64,000 bases of DNA from positions 62,001 through 126,000 of the forward strand of contig NZ_FNVF01000006.1 of assembly GCF_900107975.1 (NCBI RefSeq), in the 5' to 3' direction. Both the position numbers and the translations under genes were made by a program. This DNA is from Paenibacillus sp. UNC499MF (GTDB taxonomy: Bacteria > Bacillota > Bacilli > Paenibacillales > NBRC-103111). Below, piece after piece: positions 1 through 10,900 of this stretch. The stretch's first letter is position 1. Every line of letters starts with the position of its first letter. Below the pieces are notes generated by a model, which did no database searches, was not told the origin of the DNA, and saw only the letters and a program-made list of their open reading frames with translations.

Positions 1-1
1 G

Positions 2-661
2 GGCATTTTTTCGGCCGCCTGGTACGACACGCGGGGGCCGATTGCGGCCAATATGCAGAAAGATCCCCGGGCCGTCTGGATTCCGCTGGAATATCCGGTG
101 GGGCCGGAAGGGCACAGCGGAGTCTACGCGACCAATCTGATCCGCTCGTACAATGTCATTCCGGTAGGCAGCACCAATCCGGAAGGGGTCATCCGTTACT
201 TGAATTTCATTGCGGGAGACGGGTACAAGACGCTCAAGCTGGGTTTTGAAAACGAAATCTGGACGATGCAGAACGGAAAGATGGTCACGAACTTCGAGGA
301 ACACGACAAGCATCTGTACCGGGGCATCTACCAGGCGATGGTGGATATCCAAGACAAGGAGATTTCGAAGTTGCGGCTCGATTCTCTCGGCGATTTTCAT
401 TTGTACGAAAATTTGAAACAAATCGAAGGCCATCTCATCCCGAACGCCTTCTACGGCTCGCCGACTCCGTCGATGAGCAAATATTACAACACCAAGGGGA
501 AAGAACTCATGGAGCATTTCGTCCGTATCGTGGTGGGCGTCGAGCCGTTGGACTCTTTCGAGACGTCCGTGGAACAGTGGAGGAAAGAAGGCGGAAATGA
601 CATGACCCGGGAAGTGAACGAGTGGTACAAGAAGCAGGGTATTCCGCAGGGGCCGCGATGA
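2..661 (+). CDS. Extracellular sugar-binding protein (LplA/YtcQ type), C-terminal part
   Basis: The reading frame is open to the left edge, so only the last 219 residues are present; the N-terminus with signal peptide and lipobox lies outside the window. The sequence has the look of the C-terminal lobe of the large solute-binding lipoproteins that serve LplB/LplC-type oligosaccharide importers, including the typical ending with a Trp-rich helix (EQWRKEGG, then EVNEWYKKQG). Its stop codon overlaps the start of the histidine kinase gene by four bases (ATGA), so it belongs to the same transcript. It is a second binding protein for this locus, in addition to the one at 6385. Family assignment rests on resemblance to the other binding proteins in the window; the substrate is not visible. 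Confidence 0.8.
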   Translation, partial: GIFSAAWYDTRGPIAANMQKDPRAVWIPLEYPVGPEGHSGVYATNLIRSYNVIPVGSTNPEGVIRYLNFIAGDGYKTLKLGFENEIWTMQNGKMVTNFEEHDKHLYRGIYQAMVDIQDKEISKLRLDSLGDFHLYENLKQIEGHLIPNAFYGSPTPSMSKYYNTKGKELMEHFVRIVVGVEPLDSFETSVEQWRKEGGNDMTREVNEWYKKQGIPQGPR

Positions 662-2499
662 GAAAGACATTACGCTGGCTGCTTGACAAGTTTCAGCGGA
701 ATATTCAAGTCCGGCTGACCTGTTACTTTCTGCTCATCCTGCTTCCGCTCGTGCTGGTCAGTCTCTTCGCCAACGAACGCTCCCAGCAGATTCTCGTCGA
801 GCAGGCGGCGGAAAGGTCCCGGCTGGCCTTAAATTCCGCAATGGACTATATCGATTTGACGCTGCAGAGTGTAGAGGAACTGTCCACACTGATCTCGACG
901 GACGCCGAGCTGATCGGCGCTTTGTCCCGCAACGGTGAGGAATTGACGCCGCGTTCCGTCGTAGACTTTTCGCAAATGATGAAGCAGCTGGCCAATATGA
1001 ACTCGATCAATCACATTGCCTCCCAGATTTCGATCTACCATTATCCGTCAGGAAGGATGTTTTCCACGAATTACGGCATAAGCGGCTTGGATAAGAGCCA
1101 GCAGGATTTTATGCACGATATGACGCTCAAAAACGGCACGGGCATTTTGTACATGCTGCCGGGTCAAATCATTTACGGGAGCAGCACCTTCGGTGACCTG
1201 ATGAAGTCGGACAGCGTAACCCTGGTCCGCTCCATGGACCTGTACAATCCTCAGCGGGAACAGAATGTGATGCTCATTACGCTGAACAAAACGCGGCTGC
1301 TCAATCTGATCAAACCGCTGCTTCCTTCTCCCCAGACCAAAATCTATCTGACTAACGCCGACAACAACTTGATTGCGGGCATCGGGAAGGAAGGGGAGAC
1401 GCGTGATAAATATTTGCCCTCCGAGCCGGACGTACTGTCGGTTTCCATCACTTCGGCCACGTCCAAATGGAAGCTTACGATGACCCAGCCCAAGAGCGAG
1501 CTGTACAGCAAGACGGAGCAGGTCACGCTTTACATGTACGGAATCATTACGATTAGTATCCTGCTCGCGTTGTGGATTTCCTGGATCGTCTACACGGGCA
1601 TCGCTTCACCGCTGCAAAAGCTGTCGCACGGGATCAAAAGGCTCGGCAGCGGCAAGCTGAACATCCAGCTGGAGAACAAGCGCAGGGACGAATTCGGCTA
1701 TTTGACCGAGGCATTCAACCAGATGGCCCAGCAGCAGAAGCATCTGATCGAGGATCATTACGAGCAGGAGCTGAGGCTGGCCAAGACGGAGCTGAAATTT
1801 TTGCAGTCCCAGATCAACCCTCATTTTCTGTACAACACGCTCGATTCCATTTACTGGACGGCCAAAAATTACGAAGCGGACGAAATCAGCGAAATGGTTC
1901 TGAACCTGTCGCGGTTTTTCCGGCTGAGCCTGAACAAAGGCCGCGAAGTTTTTTCGGTGGAGGAAAGCTTCTCGCACCTGCATTACTATATCCGGATCCA
2001 GCAGATCCGGTTTCTCGAAAACTTCGAGGCGGAGTACCGGATGGAGGAGGAAACGAAGGGGATTCCGCTTCTTAAGCTGCTTCTCCAGCCGCTGGTGGAA
2101 AACGCCATCCTCCACGGGATGGACGGCAAAGAGCACGGCGGCCGCCTCGTCGTTTCCTCCAGGCTGGAAGAAGGGTTTCTTGTGCTGGAGGTGCGGGACA
2201 ACGGCAGCGGCATCCCGCAGGAGCGGCTGGCCTATATCCAGGAGGAGCTGGGCAGGCTCCACAGACGCAAGGGCAAGCTTTACTCGCTGGATGAAGAAGG
2301 CGTGGACGACCTGTTCGGGCTAAGGAACGTCGTGTCCAGAATCAAGCTCTATTACGGCGTGAGCGCGGAACTGAGCATCGACAGTGCGGAAGGCGGAGGC
2401 ACCCGGACGGCGCTCAGGCTTCCCCTGGTCCGCTGCAGAGAAGATTTCAGTCCCGGTGCGGACAGCATGATCGGCTACAAGGAGGAGACGGGAACATGA
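658..2499 (+). CDS. YesM-type sensor histidine kinase
   Basis: Membrane histidine kinase of the YesM/LytS-like group, 613 residues. Seen in order: a membrane segment at about residues 19-39, an extracellular sensor region of about 250 residues, a second membrane segment at about 292-314, a HAMP linker, the His-kinase motif QINPHFLYNTLDSI near residue 390 that carries the phosphorylated His, and an HATPase domain with PLVENAILHG and EVRDNGSGIP. The start at 658 is chosen because it overlaps the stop of the binding-protein gene (ATGA) and begins a normal basic N-terminus; an upstream in-frame Met at 622 would lie inside that gene. It overlaps the response-regulator gene by four bases. In known YesM/YesN pairs the kinase senses glycans or their transport and phosphorylates the AraC-type partner; that role is inferred here. 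Confidence 0.95.
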   Translation: MRKTLRWLLDKFQRNIQVRLTCYFLLILLPLVLVSLFANERSQQILVEQAAERSRLALNSAMDYIDLTLQSVEELSTLISTDAELIGALSRNGEELTPRSVVDFSQMMKQLANMNSINHIASQISIYHYPSGRMFSTNYGISGLDKSQQDFMHDMTLKNGTGILYMLPGQIIYGSSTFGDLMKSDSVTLVRSMDLYNPQREQNVMLITLNKTRLLNLIKPLLPSPQTKIYLTNADNNLIAGIGKEGETRDKYLPSEPDVLSVSITSATSKWKLTMTQPKSELYSKTEQVTLYMYGIITISILLALWISWIVYTGIASPLQKLSHGIKRLGSGKLNIQLENKRRDEFGYLTEAFNQMAQQQKHLIEDHYEQELRLAKTELKFLQSQINPHFLYNTLDSIYWTAKNYEADEISEMVLNLSRFFRLSLNKGREVFSVEESFSHLHYYIRIQQIRFLENFEAEYRMEEETKGIPLLKLLLQPLVENAILHGMDGKEHGGRLVVSSRLEEGFLVLEVRDNGSGIPQERLAYIQEELGRLHRRKGKLYSLDEEGVDDLFGLRNVVSRIKLYYGVSAELSIDSAEGGGTRTALRLPLVRCREDFSPGADSMIGYKEETGT

Positions 2500-4094
2500 A
2501 CCTGATGATCGTTGAGGATGAAGTGCGCCTGCGCACTTCGCTCGTAAACAATATTCCGTGGGAAGACAACGGAATCGAAGTGACCGGCCAGGCGGCGAGC
2601 GGGACGGAAGCGCTGTTTCTGTTTGAGCGGAAAAAGCCGGACATCGTTCTGCTCGATGTTCAGATGCCGGAGATGGACGGGCTTACTCTGGCCCGCAAGC
2701 TGCGCGAGAAGGATGCCTTCGTGAAGATGATTATTCTCAGCGGGCACGATAACTTCGGCTTCGCCCAGAAAGCGATCGAAGCGGGCGTTTCCCAGTACCT
2801 GCTGAAGCCCGCGGGTGACGGGGAGATTCTGGAGGCGGTTCTGAGCGCGGCCGAACAGCTGCGGCAGGAGCTGGAGCGCTGGCACAGCCAGGCGGAGCTC
2901 CAGGAGAAATGGTCGGAGCATCTGCCCCAGCTGCAGAGCGCGTTTTTCCAAAATCTGATCGGCGGCAAGTACGCCCTCTGGGAAATCCGCAAGATCAGCA
3001 GGGATTATCTGCTCGATCTGGATGAGAGTATGCAGTACGCCGTAGCGGTAGCCGACGTCGATCCGCTCGCGACCGGCGAGCCCCGCTACAAAAGCGGGGA
3101 TATGCCGCTGCTGCGCTTCTCGCTCCAGTGTGTCGCCCGTGAGTTTCTCCAGCCGCACTCGTGCTGGGTGAATACGGACGCAAGCGGCTACACGCTGATG
3201 CTGTTCGCCATGCCGGCGGCCGATTCGCCCAACGACGTGATGCTGCGCGTGCATGCCGCTGTCGTGAAGCTGCTCTCCCAGGCCAAAGAGTGCCTGAAGG
3301 TCACGTGCAGCGCGGGAATCAGCGGCGGGACCGGCGGCCTCACGGAGATCAGCAAGCTGTACGCTCAGGCGTATCAGGCGCTGCAGGACCGCATCGTGTA
3401 CGGGTCCGACATCGCGGTACCGTACCGGGACAAGCCGGCGGCCGGAACGTCCGTGCCGCTTTCGCCGGGACTGGAGAAGACGCTGGAGATCGCTCTGGAA
3501 ACCGGCGATGAGGATAAGGCGATGACTACTCTCGCGGAGCTGTGGGATCAGGCGATGGAAGGAACGGAGACCGCTGCGGGGATGCACGAGGCGCTGATGT
3601 ACTGGACGAGCCTCATGATCCGGCTCATTCACAAGCAGGGCTGGAGCGTGCAGGATGTCGTCAAGGAGGACTACCCGTATTACCGGGACGTCACCTTGCT
3701 GAGCACGAAGCAGCAGATCCGGGCCTGGCTGGAGCGTTCGGTGCTTCACTACTCGGCCTATCTGCAGGAACAGCGCAAAACGACGAGCCACGGGGTCGTG
3801 AAAACGATCCTGTCCATGGTCGAGAAGGAGATCGACAGCGATATCACCCTCCACAGCGTGGCGGACCGGCTCTATGTCAATTCCTCGTACTTGAGCCGTT
3901 TGTTCAAGCAGGAGACGGGCGTCGCGTTTTCCACGTACGTGCTGGAGCGGAAAATGGACCGAGCCAAGGCGGCGCTGCTTGAAGGCGCCAAGGTGTACGA
4001 TGCGGCCCGGCTCGTCGGTTACCGGGACGTCAGCTATTTTACGAAAGTGTTCCGTAAATATTGGGGCGTCACACCGGGCGAAATGAAGCCGTAG
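2496..4094 (+). CDS. YesN-type response regulator, AraC-family output domain
   Basis: Response regulator of 532 residues. The receiver domain occupies about residues 1-120, with the acidic pocket at E7-D8 and the phospho-acceptor D54 in LLDVQMPEMDG; the conserved Lys lies in LLKPAGDGE. A long middle region follows, with the weak resemblance to a degenerate GGDEF-like fold that is usual in this family (not tested). The last 100 residues form a double helix-turn-helix of AraC type (ADRLYVNSSYLSRLFKQ and GYRDVSYFTKVFRKYWG). The gene is coupled to the kinase by an ATGA overlap. A rho-independent terminator follows, so the transporter genes downstream probably have their own promoter, which this protein is a good candidate to activate. 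Confidence 0.95.
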   Translation: MNLMIVEDEVRLRTSLVNNIPWEDNGIEVTGQAASGTEALFLFERKKPDIVLLDVQMPEMDGLTLARKLREKDAFVKMIILSGHDNFGFAQKAIEAGVSQYLLKPAGDGEILEAVLSAAEQLRQELERWHSQAELQEKWSEHLPQLQSAFFQNLIGGKYALWEIRKISRDYLLDLDESMQYAVAVADVDPLATGEPRYKSGDMPLLRFSLQCVAREFLQPHSCWVNTDASGYTLMLFAMPAADSPNDVMLRVHAAVVKLLSQAKECLKVTCSAGISGGTGGLTEISKLYAQAYQALQDRIVYGSDIAVPYRDKPAAGTSVPLSPGLEKTLEIALETGDEDKAMTTLAELWDQAMEGTETAAGMHEALMYWTSLMIRLIHKQGWSVQDVVKEDYPYYRDVTLLSTKQQIRAWLERSVLHYSAYLQEQRKTTSHGVVKTILSMVEKEIDSDITLHSVADRLYVNSSYLSRLFKQETGVAFSTYVLERKMDRAKAALLEGAKVYDAARLVGYRDVSYFTKVFRKYWGVTPGEMKP

Positions 4095-4210
4095 CCGGCC
4101 GGAAAGGGAACGGTTACCGGGCGTTACGCCGGAGCAGGGAAAGGGCGTCCAGAAATTTTCCATATATTCCGGGTATTTCAAAACCAGCAAATAAAAGCGT
4201 GAAAAGCTGT

Positions 4211-4239
4211 CCGCCGTATTACGGCGGGCGGTTTTTTTT
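4211..4239 (+). terminator. Rho-independent terminator after the two-component genes
   Basis: Perfect 7-bp stem CCGCCGT/ACGGCGG with a 3-base loop, followed by GCGG and a run of eight T. It separates the regulator genes from the transporter genes. Confidence 0.85.
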
Positions 4240-4390
4240 GATGGAACGTATTTGCACCCGAGGCATCCCCGGGAAGGATCAGCGCGCTATCAAAGTACCA
4301 CAAATAGTAATGAGAATCCTCTACTACGGATTTCGCGCAGGTTCTACACTTAGTACTATACAAAAGCGAAACCGCATAAGGGGGGATTCG

Positions 4391-5347
4391 ATGAGACAGC
4401 CTGCTTCTGAAGTAAACGTCTCCCGGTCGAAACAAAGTTATTCCAGGCAACTCAGGTCGGATATCCGCAAGGATTGGGATTTATACCTGCTGCTCGTGCC
4501 GGGTATCCTGTTTGTTTTACTTTTCAAATACACGCCGATGTACGGTCTTGTTATTGCGTTCAAGGATTTCAATATTTTCGACGGTATGGCGGCAAGCCCG
4601 TGGGTGGGACTCGAGCATTTCAAAAAGCTGTTTACCTCGCAGGAGTTCGGCGGTGTTTTCGTCAATACGCTTATTATTTCCCTGCTGAAAATCGTCATCC
4701 TGTTTCCGCTTCCCATTGTCGTCGCGATTCTGATGAACGAAATGAAGAACATGCTGTTCAAGCGCACGATCCAAACGGTCATTTATCTGCCGCACTTTCT
4801 GTCCTGGGTTATCGTGAGCGGAATTTTTATCGATCTGCTCTCCACGAACGGGGGCCTCGTCAACAAGGTACTGATCAGCCTGGGGCTGGAGCAGATCGCT
4901 TTCTTCATGGACAGCAGCGTGTTCCGCAGTGTCCTCGTCACGTCGGCGGGCTGGAAAGAAACCGGATGGGGCATCATCGTGTACCTCGCCGCGTTCTCAA
5001 CGATCGACCCCCAGCTTTACGAAGCCGCCAAAATGGACGGCGCCGGGCGCCTGAAGCAGATCTGGCACATTACGCTGCCCGGAATTTTACCGACGATCCT
5101 CCTGATGTTTATCCTCCGTCTGGGCTCCGTGCTCGAAGCGGGTACGGAACAAATTCTCGTCATGTACAACCCTACCGTCTACAACGTCTCCGACGTAATC
5201 GGCACGTTTGTGTACCGCATGGGTCTGGGCAACCAGGATTACAGCTTTACGACCGCCGTCGGACTATTCGAATCGGTTATCGCCTTCACGCTTGTGATTA
5301 CCGGCAATCATTTGAGCCGCAGATATTTGCAGCGCGGAATCTGGTAG
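4391..5347 (+). CDS. Sugar ABC transporter permease, LplB type
   Basis: Inner-membrane permease of 318 residues with about six membrane segments. The cytoplasmic EAA loop that docks the ATPase is seen near residue 210 (EAAKMDGAGRLKQIWHITL). An N-terminal basic stretch precedes the family-typical WDLYLLLVPG. The start at 4391 follows AGGGGGGA with good spacing; in-frame codons further upstream would run across the terminator and were rejected. It ends with LQRGIW, typical of LplB. The second permease and the binding lipoprotein follow in one operon. No ATPase gene is present; family members in Bacillus use a shared MsmX-type ATPase. Confidence 0.95.
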   Translation: MRQPASEVNVSRSKQSYSRQLRSDIRKDWDLYLLLVPGILFVLLFKYTPMYGLVIAFKDFNIFDGMAASPWVGLEHFKKLFTSQEFGGVFVNTLIISLLKIVILFPLPIVVAILMNEMKNMLFKRTIQTVIYLPHFLSWVIVSGIFIDLLSTNGGLVNKVLISLGLEQIAFFMDSSVFRSVLVTSAGWKETGWGIIVYLAAFSTIDPQLYEAAKMDGAGRLKQIWHITLPGILPTILLMFILRLGSVLEAGTEQILVMYNPTVYNVSDVIGTFVYRMGLGNQDYSFTTAVGLFESVIAFTLVITGNHLSRRYLQRGIW

Positions 5348-5363
5348 AGAGGAAGAGACGCAT

Positions 5364-6287
5364 ATGAATACAGACGCAGCCCTGCCTGCCGTAAAGCCGC
5401 TCAAACGCAGAAAACCACGGACGACTTGGTCCGAGAAGCTGTTTCATGTCATCAATTACACCTTGTTTATCCTGTTCGGACTGGCCACGCTGCTGCCGTT
5501 CCTGAACCTGATCTCCAAATCGCTGAGCGATGAATCCGCTGTCATTTCCGGACAGGTCAGTCTGTTTCCGGTCGGCTTTCAGCTGAGCACTTACGCTTAT
5601 GTGCTGCAGGATCAGATGTTCCTGAATTCGTTTAAAATTTCCATCCTGATCACAGTCGTCGGTACATTGCTCAGTCTTTTTCTGACCACCATCACGGCGT
5701 ATCCCCTCTCGAAACCGAGGCTGCGGGGACGCAAATGGCTTCTGCTGGTGTTCATCTTCACGATGCTGTTCAGCGGCGGGCTCATTCCGATGTACCTGCT
5801 CATGCAGAATCTGAATCTGGTCAACACGCTGCCCGCTCTTTTCCTGCCGGCGATGGTGAACGTGTATAACATGCTCATCATCAAAAACTACTTCGAAGGG
5901 CTGCCCGAAAGCCTTGAAGAATCGGCGAAAATGGACGGGGCGAGCAATCTGCGCATTTTGTTCAGCATCATGCTGCCGCTTTCCCTGCCGGTTCTCGCTA
6001 CGATCGCGCTTTTCTTCGCGGTATATTTCTGGAACGACTATTTTGCCGCCATGATCTACATTACGAATCCGAGTCTGAAGCCGATGCAGCTGTTTCTGAA
6101 GGAACTGCTCATTTCGTCCACCGGGGATTTTCTCCGGAACAACAATCTGGATTCCTCGATGAATACGACGCCCCAGTCGATCCAGGCCGCTTCGATCCTG
6201 CTTGCGACGCTGCCGATCCTGCTCGTTTACCCGTTTTTGCAAAAATATTTCGTGAAAGGGGTTCTGGTCGGCTCGGTAAAAGGCTGA
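5364..6287 (+). CDS. Sugar ABC transporter permease, LplC/YtcP type
   Basis: Second inner-membrane permease, 307 residues, six predicted membrane segments. The EAA-type loop near residue 186 reads ESAKMDGASNLRILFSIML, and the protein ends with the family signature YFVKGVLVGSVKG. The start follows GAGGAAGAG, 16 bases after the LplB-type gene. It should form a heterodimer with the product of 4391-5347 and take substrate from the lipoprotein encoded at 6385. Confidence 0.95.
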   Translation: MNTDAALPAVKPLKRRKPRTTWSEKLFHVINYTLFILFGLATLLPFLNLISKSLSDESAVISGQVSLFPVGFQLSTYAYVLQDQMFLNSFKISILITVVGTLLSLFLTTITAYPLSKPRLRGRKWLLLVFIFTMLFSGGLIPMYLLMQNLNLVNTLPALFLPAMVNVYNMLIIKNYFEGLPESLEESAKMDGASNLRILFSIMLPLSLPVLATIALFFAVYFWNDYFAAMIYITNPSLKPMQLFLKELLISSTGDFLRNNNLDSSMNTTPQSIQAASILLATLPILLVYPFLQKYFVKGVLVGSVKG

Positions 6288-6384
6288 CAGGCACCTTCAT
6301 TCGGAAAGGCGGTGAGGCCCTTCTCTTGAGGCTTGCGGAACTCGGCTCGGTCTTGTTGTTCAACAAAAAGGGAGGTTTACATCT

Positions 6385-7878
6385 ATGTTAAAAAAAGCAG
6401 CGCTTCTGCTCACGGTCGCAGCCCTTGGAGTCACCACGGCGGCATGCGGCGGAGGAAAAGAGACCCAGACCGGCGGTACTTCGCCGGCACCGGCAGGAGG
6501 AGCCAAGCCGGCCCTGCGCCAGCTGATGCAGTACGGCAATTTCGATCCGAACAAAGAATTTACCGCCAAAACGATTTCGGAAAAAACAGGCTATAAGGTC
6601 AATTACGAAATGCTTCCGGCGGAAAATCCGGACGAGAAGCTGAACCTGCTGATGGCGAACAAAGAAGAGTACGACGTCATGAAGCTGAGCGCGCCGCAGT
6701 TTGAGAAGCTGGCTACCTCGGGCGCCCTGGAGCCGCTCGACGACCTGCTCGAAAAGCACGCGCCGAACATGAAAGCAGCCATCGACCCGGCTGCGTGGGA
6801 AAGCGCCAAAGTAAACGGCAAAATCTACGCCATTCCGGAAACGGGCTCGGGTCTCGCGGTGGGGGAAGAACTTGTTGTCCGGCAGGACTGGATGGATGAG
6901 CTCGGCCTGAAAACGCCGACGAACACGGACGAGCTGTACACGGTGCTGAAAACGATCAAAGAAAAGAAAAACATCGCACCGCTTACCGGTTCCAAAGATG
7001 CGAAGGAGTCCATTATCGGCGATATCGGGGCCGCATTCGGCGTGACTGCGGACTGGGTGAACCAGAACGGAACCCTCGTTCATCAGGTAGAGACACCGGC
7101 GATGAAAGAATTTCTGACTTATATGAACAAGCTGTACAAAGAAGGTCTGATCGACCAGGAAATGCCGATCAATACGAGCGCCAAGGCGATCGAGAAGTTC
7201 TCCAGCGGCAAAGCGGCCATTTTCAAACAGGCTTACTGGAACGCGGGAACGACGGAGAAGGCGCTTAAGAAGAACGATCCGAATGCCAAAACGGCCATTA
7301 TTCCTTTCCTGAAGGATAAATCCGGCAAAGCATCCACGTTCGTGAAAGCGAATACAACCTGGTTTGTCACCATTCCGAAGGTTTCCAAGCATAAGGAAGA
7401 TGCCATGAAATTTCTGGATCTGAAGCTGAAGCCGGATAATTTCATCGAGATCGCCATCGGCAAGCAGGGCGAGCATCATGAGATCAAAGACGGCAAGTAT
7501 TACCCGATTCTGCCGAAATTTAATGACGAGCTTAACAACGGAAGCGGATTCCTGACAGGCGTGGATTATAAAAAATACCCGGACTACTGGCAGGCCCGTG
7601 TGCGCAAAGATCCCGTTCTGCAAGCGTTCTTCGAACAGATCAACAAAAACGCCGAAGGCATCATGGTCACCGACCCGCTTGCCAAAGCGCCGCCGATTGC
7701 GGATATTTCCAAAAACAAGCAGAAGCTCGACAAGTTCCAGACCGACAGCATGCTGAAATTCATCAGCGGATCGGACCCGCTTTCCAATTACGATCAATTC
7801 CTGGCCAAATGGAAGGCCGATGGCGGCGATGCGATGATTAAAGCGGCCAACGAATGGTTTAAAACCGCCAAAAAATAA
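6385..7878 (+). CDS. Sugar-binding lipoprotein (LplA type)
   Basis: Extracellular binding protein of 497 residues. A lipoprotein signal peptide is visible: basic start, hydrophobic core, then Cys at about residue 21 (VTTAACGGG). After a short Gly/Thr/Pro-rich linker comes a type-1 solute-binding fold with blocks such as SEKTGYKVNYEML and VSKHKEDAMKFLDLKL, and a C-terminal helix with AANEWFKTAKK. The start follows AAAGGGAGG. It is the last gene before a terminator and is expected to deliver an oligosaccharide to the two permeases just upstream. The ligand cannot be read from the sequence. Confidence 0.95.
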   Translation: MLKKAALLLTVAALGVTTAACGGGKETQTGGTSPAPAGGAKPALRQLMQYGNFDPNKEFTAKTISEKTGYKVNYEMLPAENPDEKLNLLMANKEEYDVMKLSAPQFEKLATSGALEPLDDLLEKHAPNMKAAIDPAAWESAKVNGKIYAIPETGSGLAVGEELVVRQDWMDELGLKTPTNTDELYTVLKTIKEKKNIAPLTGSKDAKESIIGDIGAAFGVTADWVNQNGTLVHQVETPAMKEFLTYMNKLYKEGLIDQEMPINTSAKAIEKFSSGKAAIFKQAYWNAGTTEKALKKNDPNAKTAIIPFLKDKSGKASTFVKANTTWFVTIPKVSKHKEDAMKFLDLKLKPDNFIEIAIGKQGEHHEIKDGKYYPILPKFNDELNNGSGFLTGVDYKKYPDYWQARVRKDPVLQAFFEQINKNAEGIMVTDPLAKAPPIADISKNKQKLDKFQTDSMLKFISGSDPLSNYDQFLAKWKADGGDAMIKAANEWFKTAKK

Positions 7879-7907
7879 CGCATATCACATCCAGAATCAT
7901 TCACATC

Positions 7908-7939
7908 CGGCAGCGGCTTACGAGCGGCTGCCGTTTTTT
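7908..7939 (+). terminator. Rho-independent terminator of the first sugar importer operon
   Basis: Stem CGGCAGC/GCTGCCG followed directly by six T, 30 bases after the binding-protein stop codon. Confidence 0.85.
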
Positions 7940-7993
7940 CTCCGGCTTCGGCCGGGTTCGACTCTAAACTTTGACCGAAAGAAGGGAGCCGTT

Positions 7994-10900
7994 ATGAAAA
8001 GCTTGCTGCGCAAGTGGAATGGGATGATGATTATCGCTCTGGTCATTTCTTTGCTTTCCCCCGCATTTGGCAAAGTCTCGGCGCAAAGTCCGGGGCAGGA
8101 CAGCGGAGGAAGTCAGCCGCAAGCCGGGGTGACGGACGAGGTGTATGTCCTGTCGCAGGACGGCGCGTTCCGGCTGCCGGTCGGGTACATCAACGTCAAT
8201 GTCGATGCGCCGCCCCAGAAGACGAACTATGTGGCCCTGTTCACGAGCGGAGCCCAGGTGACGAATTCCTCGGGGAACGACCAAGTATTCGTCAAGAAAA
8301 CGAATGCGGCCATCGCCGTGGATAAGCACGGACAGGTGATCCGCGTGATCGGTCCGACTGCTCTTCCGCCGACAGGCTCCACGTGGGAGGAGAGCCAGAA
8401 CCTGCCCGTTCCGGAGGGCGGATATGTGCTGCTTGCAAGCGACTCTTCCTGGGGGACATCCGTAACCCGGAAGCCGCTTTTCGAGCATTACAAAACCGGA
8501 GACACCGTGTCTTTGCATAAAGGGGGAAAAGTTGTGCACGCAGGTGATTTTCTGAACCCGGACCCCGGCCTGAATCTGGCGACGGCATCGGGTATGACGG
8601 TTACATCGCCTGATTTTACGGTTTCGGGGCAGGTAATCCGCTACGGAAGCGGACAAGGGATTTCTCTGACCGTAAACGGAGCAGCGGCCTCGCTAAATGC
8701 GGACGGAACCTTTCAAAGCCCGGTCCGGCTGACGGCGGGAACGAACGCGATACCCGTCAGGCTGCTGAAAGACGGCCGGGAAATCGTTTCGTCCACGATA
8801 ACGGTGACGTATAACGACGCTCAGCAGCCGGCTGACCGGATCGAAGTCGAGGCGGCGCCGATCGACATTACGATCAGCATCGAAGGCCCGCGCCACGTGA
8901 TCGGATACGTAGACCAGGATATCGCCGGAATCGACGACACCGTGGCACTCTTCACGAACGATTGGGGGCCGCAGGTTACCGTTCCCCAGTTTAATGTTGC
9001 AGTGCAGGTGGATGCGGGGAGCAAGGTGACAAAGGTCATCAACCCTTCGATAGACGGCAAAACGCCGGCCTGGACCGGTCCCACGGACCTTGAAATTCCG
9101 CCCGGCGGCTATGTGCTGGTCGCCCAGGATACGAGCTACGCCAGCAAAAACATCAAGAAATATTTGGCGACGTATTTCAAAGCCGGAGATGCGATCAAGC
9201 TCCGCAAGAACGGCTTCGCGGTCCCGGTCAAGGAGCTGATGGGAGCGGGCGGGCCGATTGCCCGGCTGAAGCTGGACAATTACGCGATGTATACGGAAAC
9301 GAAGCCGTCCACCGAGCTTTCCGGAACGATTACGAATATGGACGATCCTGCGAAAATCGCGTTGACGGTCAACGGAACCCCGCTTCCGTTCGGTCCCGAC
9401 GGAAAGTTCAAAACTTCGTACACGCTTGCAGAGGGCATCAATTATTTGGATCTCGTCGTTACGAAAGAAGGCAGGGAGCAGGACTCCAAAGATCTCGTCG
9501 TCTACAGCCGTCCGGGCTTTTCGACCGAGAAGAAGGTGATTCTGTGGGTCGACCAGGCCGCGAATGCGAGAAAATTCCAAACCGCCGACAACGTGGATAA
9601 TTTTTTGCGGACCGCGAAAGAGAACGGCGTGACTTCTGTCGTGTTTGACGTGAAAGGAGTGGAGGGGTACGTCTCGTACAAGAAAAGCACCCTGACCGGC
9701 CGTCCGTACGTAAGCGCGATTACAGCGCCCGAAAAAGCGGGCTCCAATCCGGATCTGGATCTGCTCCAGGAATTTATCCGCGGCAGCCGCGAACTGGGAC
9801 TCGATATCCACGTCGCCTTTAACATTTTCGCGGAGGGGTCGATCGCCAGCAATGAATATGCCGTGCTGAACAGTCATCTCGACTGGGAAGAGCGTGTGTA
9901 CAATGCGGCGGACAAAGGGCAGATCAAGCGGCTTCGCGAATCCGCCAAGCAGGGCGCCGTCGCATTCGTGAACCCGTCCAATGACGGGGTGCGCGATTTC
10001 CAACTGAAAACGATCGAAGAAGTGCTGCAAAATTACGACGTGGACGGCGTCGTACTGGATCGTGCCCGATATGACAACGAAAGCGCGGATTTCAGCGACG
10101 TGACGAAAGCCAAGTTCGAATCGTTCCTCGGCGCCCGCGGCAAGCAGCTCCGGAATTGGCCGGACGACGTATTCACGTACGCGGGTAACGTGCGCAAAGA
10201 CGGTCCTCTTATCCGCGACTGGTGGGAATTCCGGTCGAAAACGATCAAAAGCTTTACGTCTGAAGTCAGGCAGCTGGCCGACCGATATAAGACGGAAAAA
10301 GGCAAAAAAATCGAAGTGTCCGCCTACGTGGGCTCCTGGTTCGAATCGTATTACCTGAACGGCGTACACTGGGGCAGCACGGAATTCCGTTACGACGAGC
10401 GTCTGCGGATGAAGGACGAATCCGTATACACGCCGGGTTATTATGAAAGCGGCTATGTGAAAAATCTCGATTTCATCATGATCGGCGCCTATCAGACAAC
10501 GGCTCCCGAAATCGAGCATTACATTACGCTCGGAAACATCGTCACGAACGGGGAAGTGCCGCTCTACGCCGGCATCGCCCTCACGAATGTGCAGGAACCG
10601 GCTCTCCAACGTGACGTGTTCCAGGCGGGCCTGGAAAATACGCACGGGCTTATGCTTTTCGACGCGTCTCAGGTGAACTGGCACGTAGCCGGAGCGGCCC
10701 TGCGCAATCTCGTTTACGTAAGAGACTATCAGCTCGGCATCTCCCTTCCGGACTCGCCCGATTCGTTCCTGGAGGGTAGCTACTATAATACCAATTTGAT
10801 CGAAAATAACATCGGCGTGCTCACGGATACTTTCGGCTATTCGACCGGCAACAGCCGCTTCGGCGTGGAAGCGGTCGTGGACAGCTCCGGCAAAGTGACG

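Noticed and set aside
2475-4190. A 571-codon minus-strand frame across the response-regulator gene
   Set aside because: The plus strand encodes a clear receiver-AraC protein; the antisense product shows no recognisable pattern and would overlap it completely.
4320-4390. Promoter directly before the first LplB-type gene
   Set aside because: Several A+T-rich hexamers are present, but no pair of boxes with acceptable spacing stands out; AraC-activated promoters often have poor boxes, so I list none.
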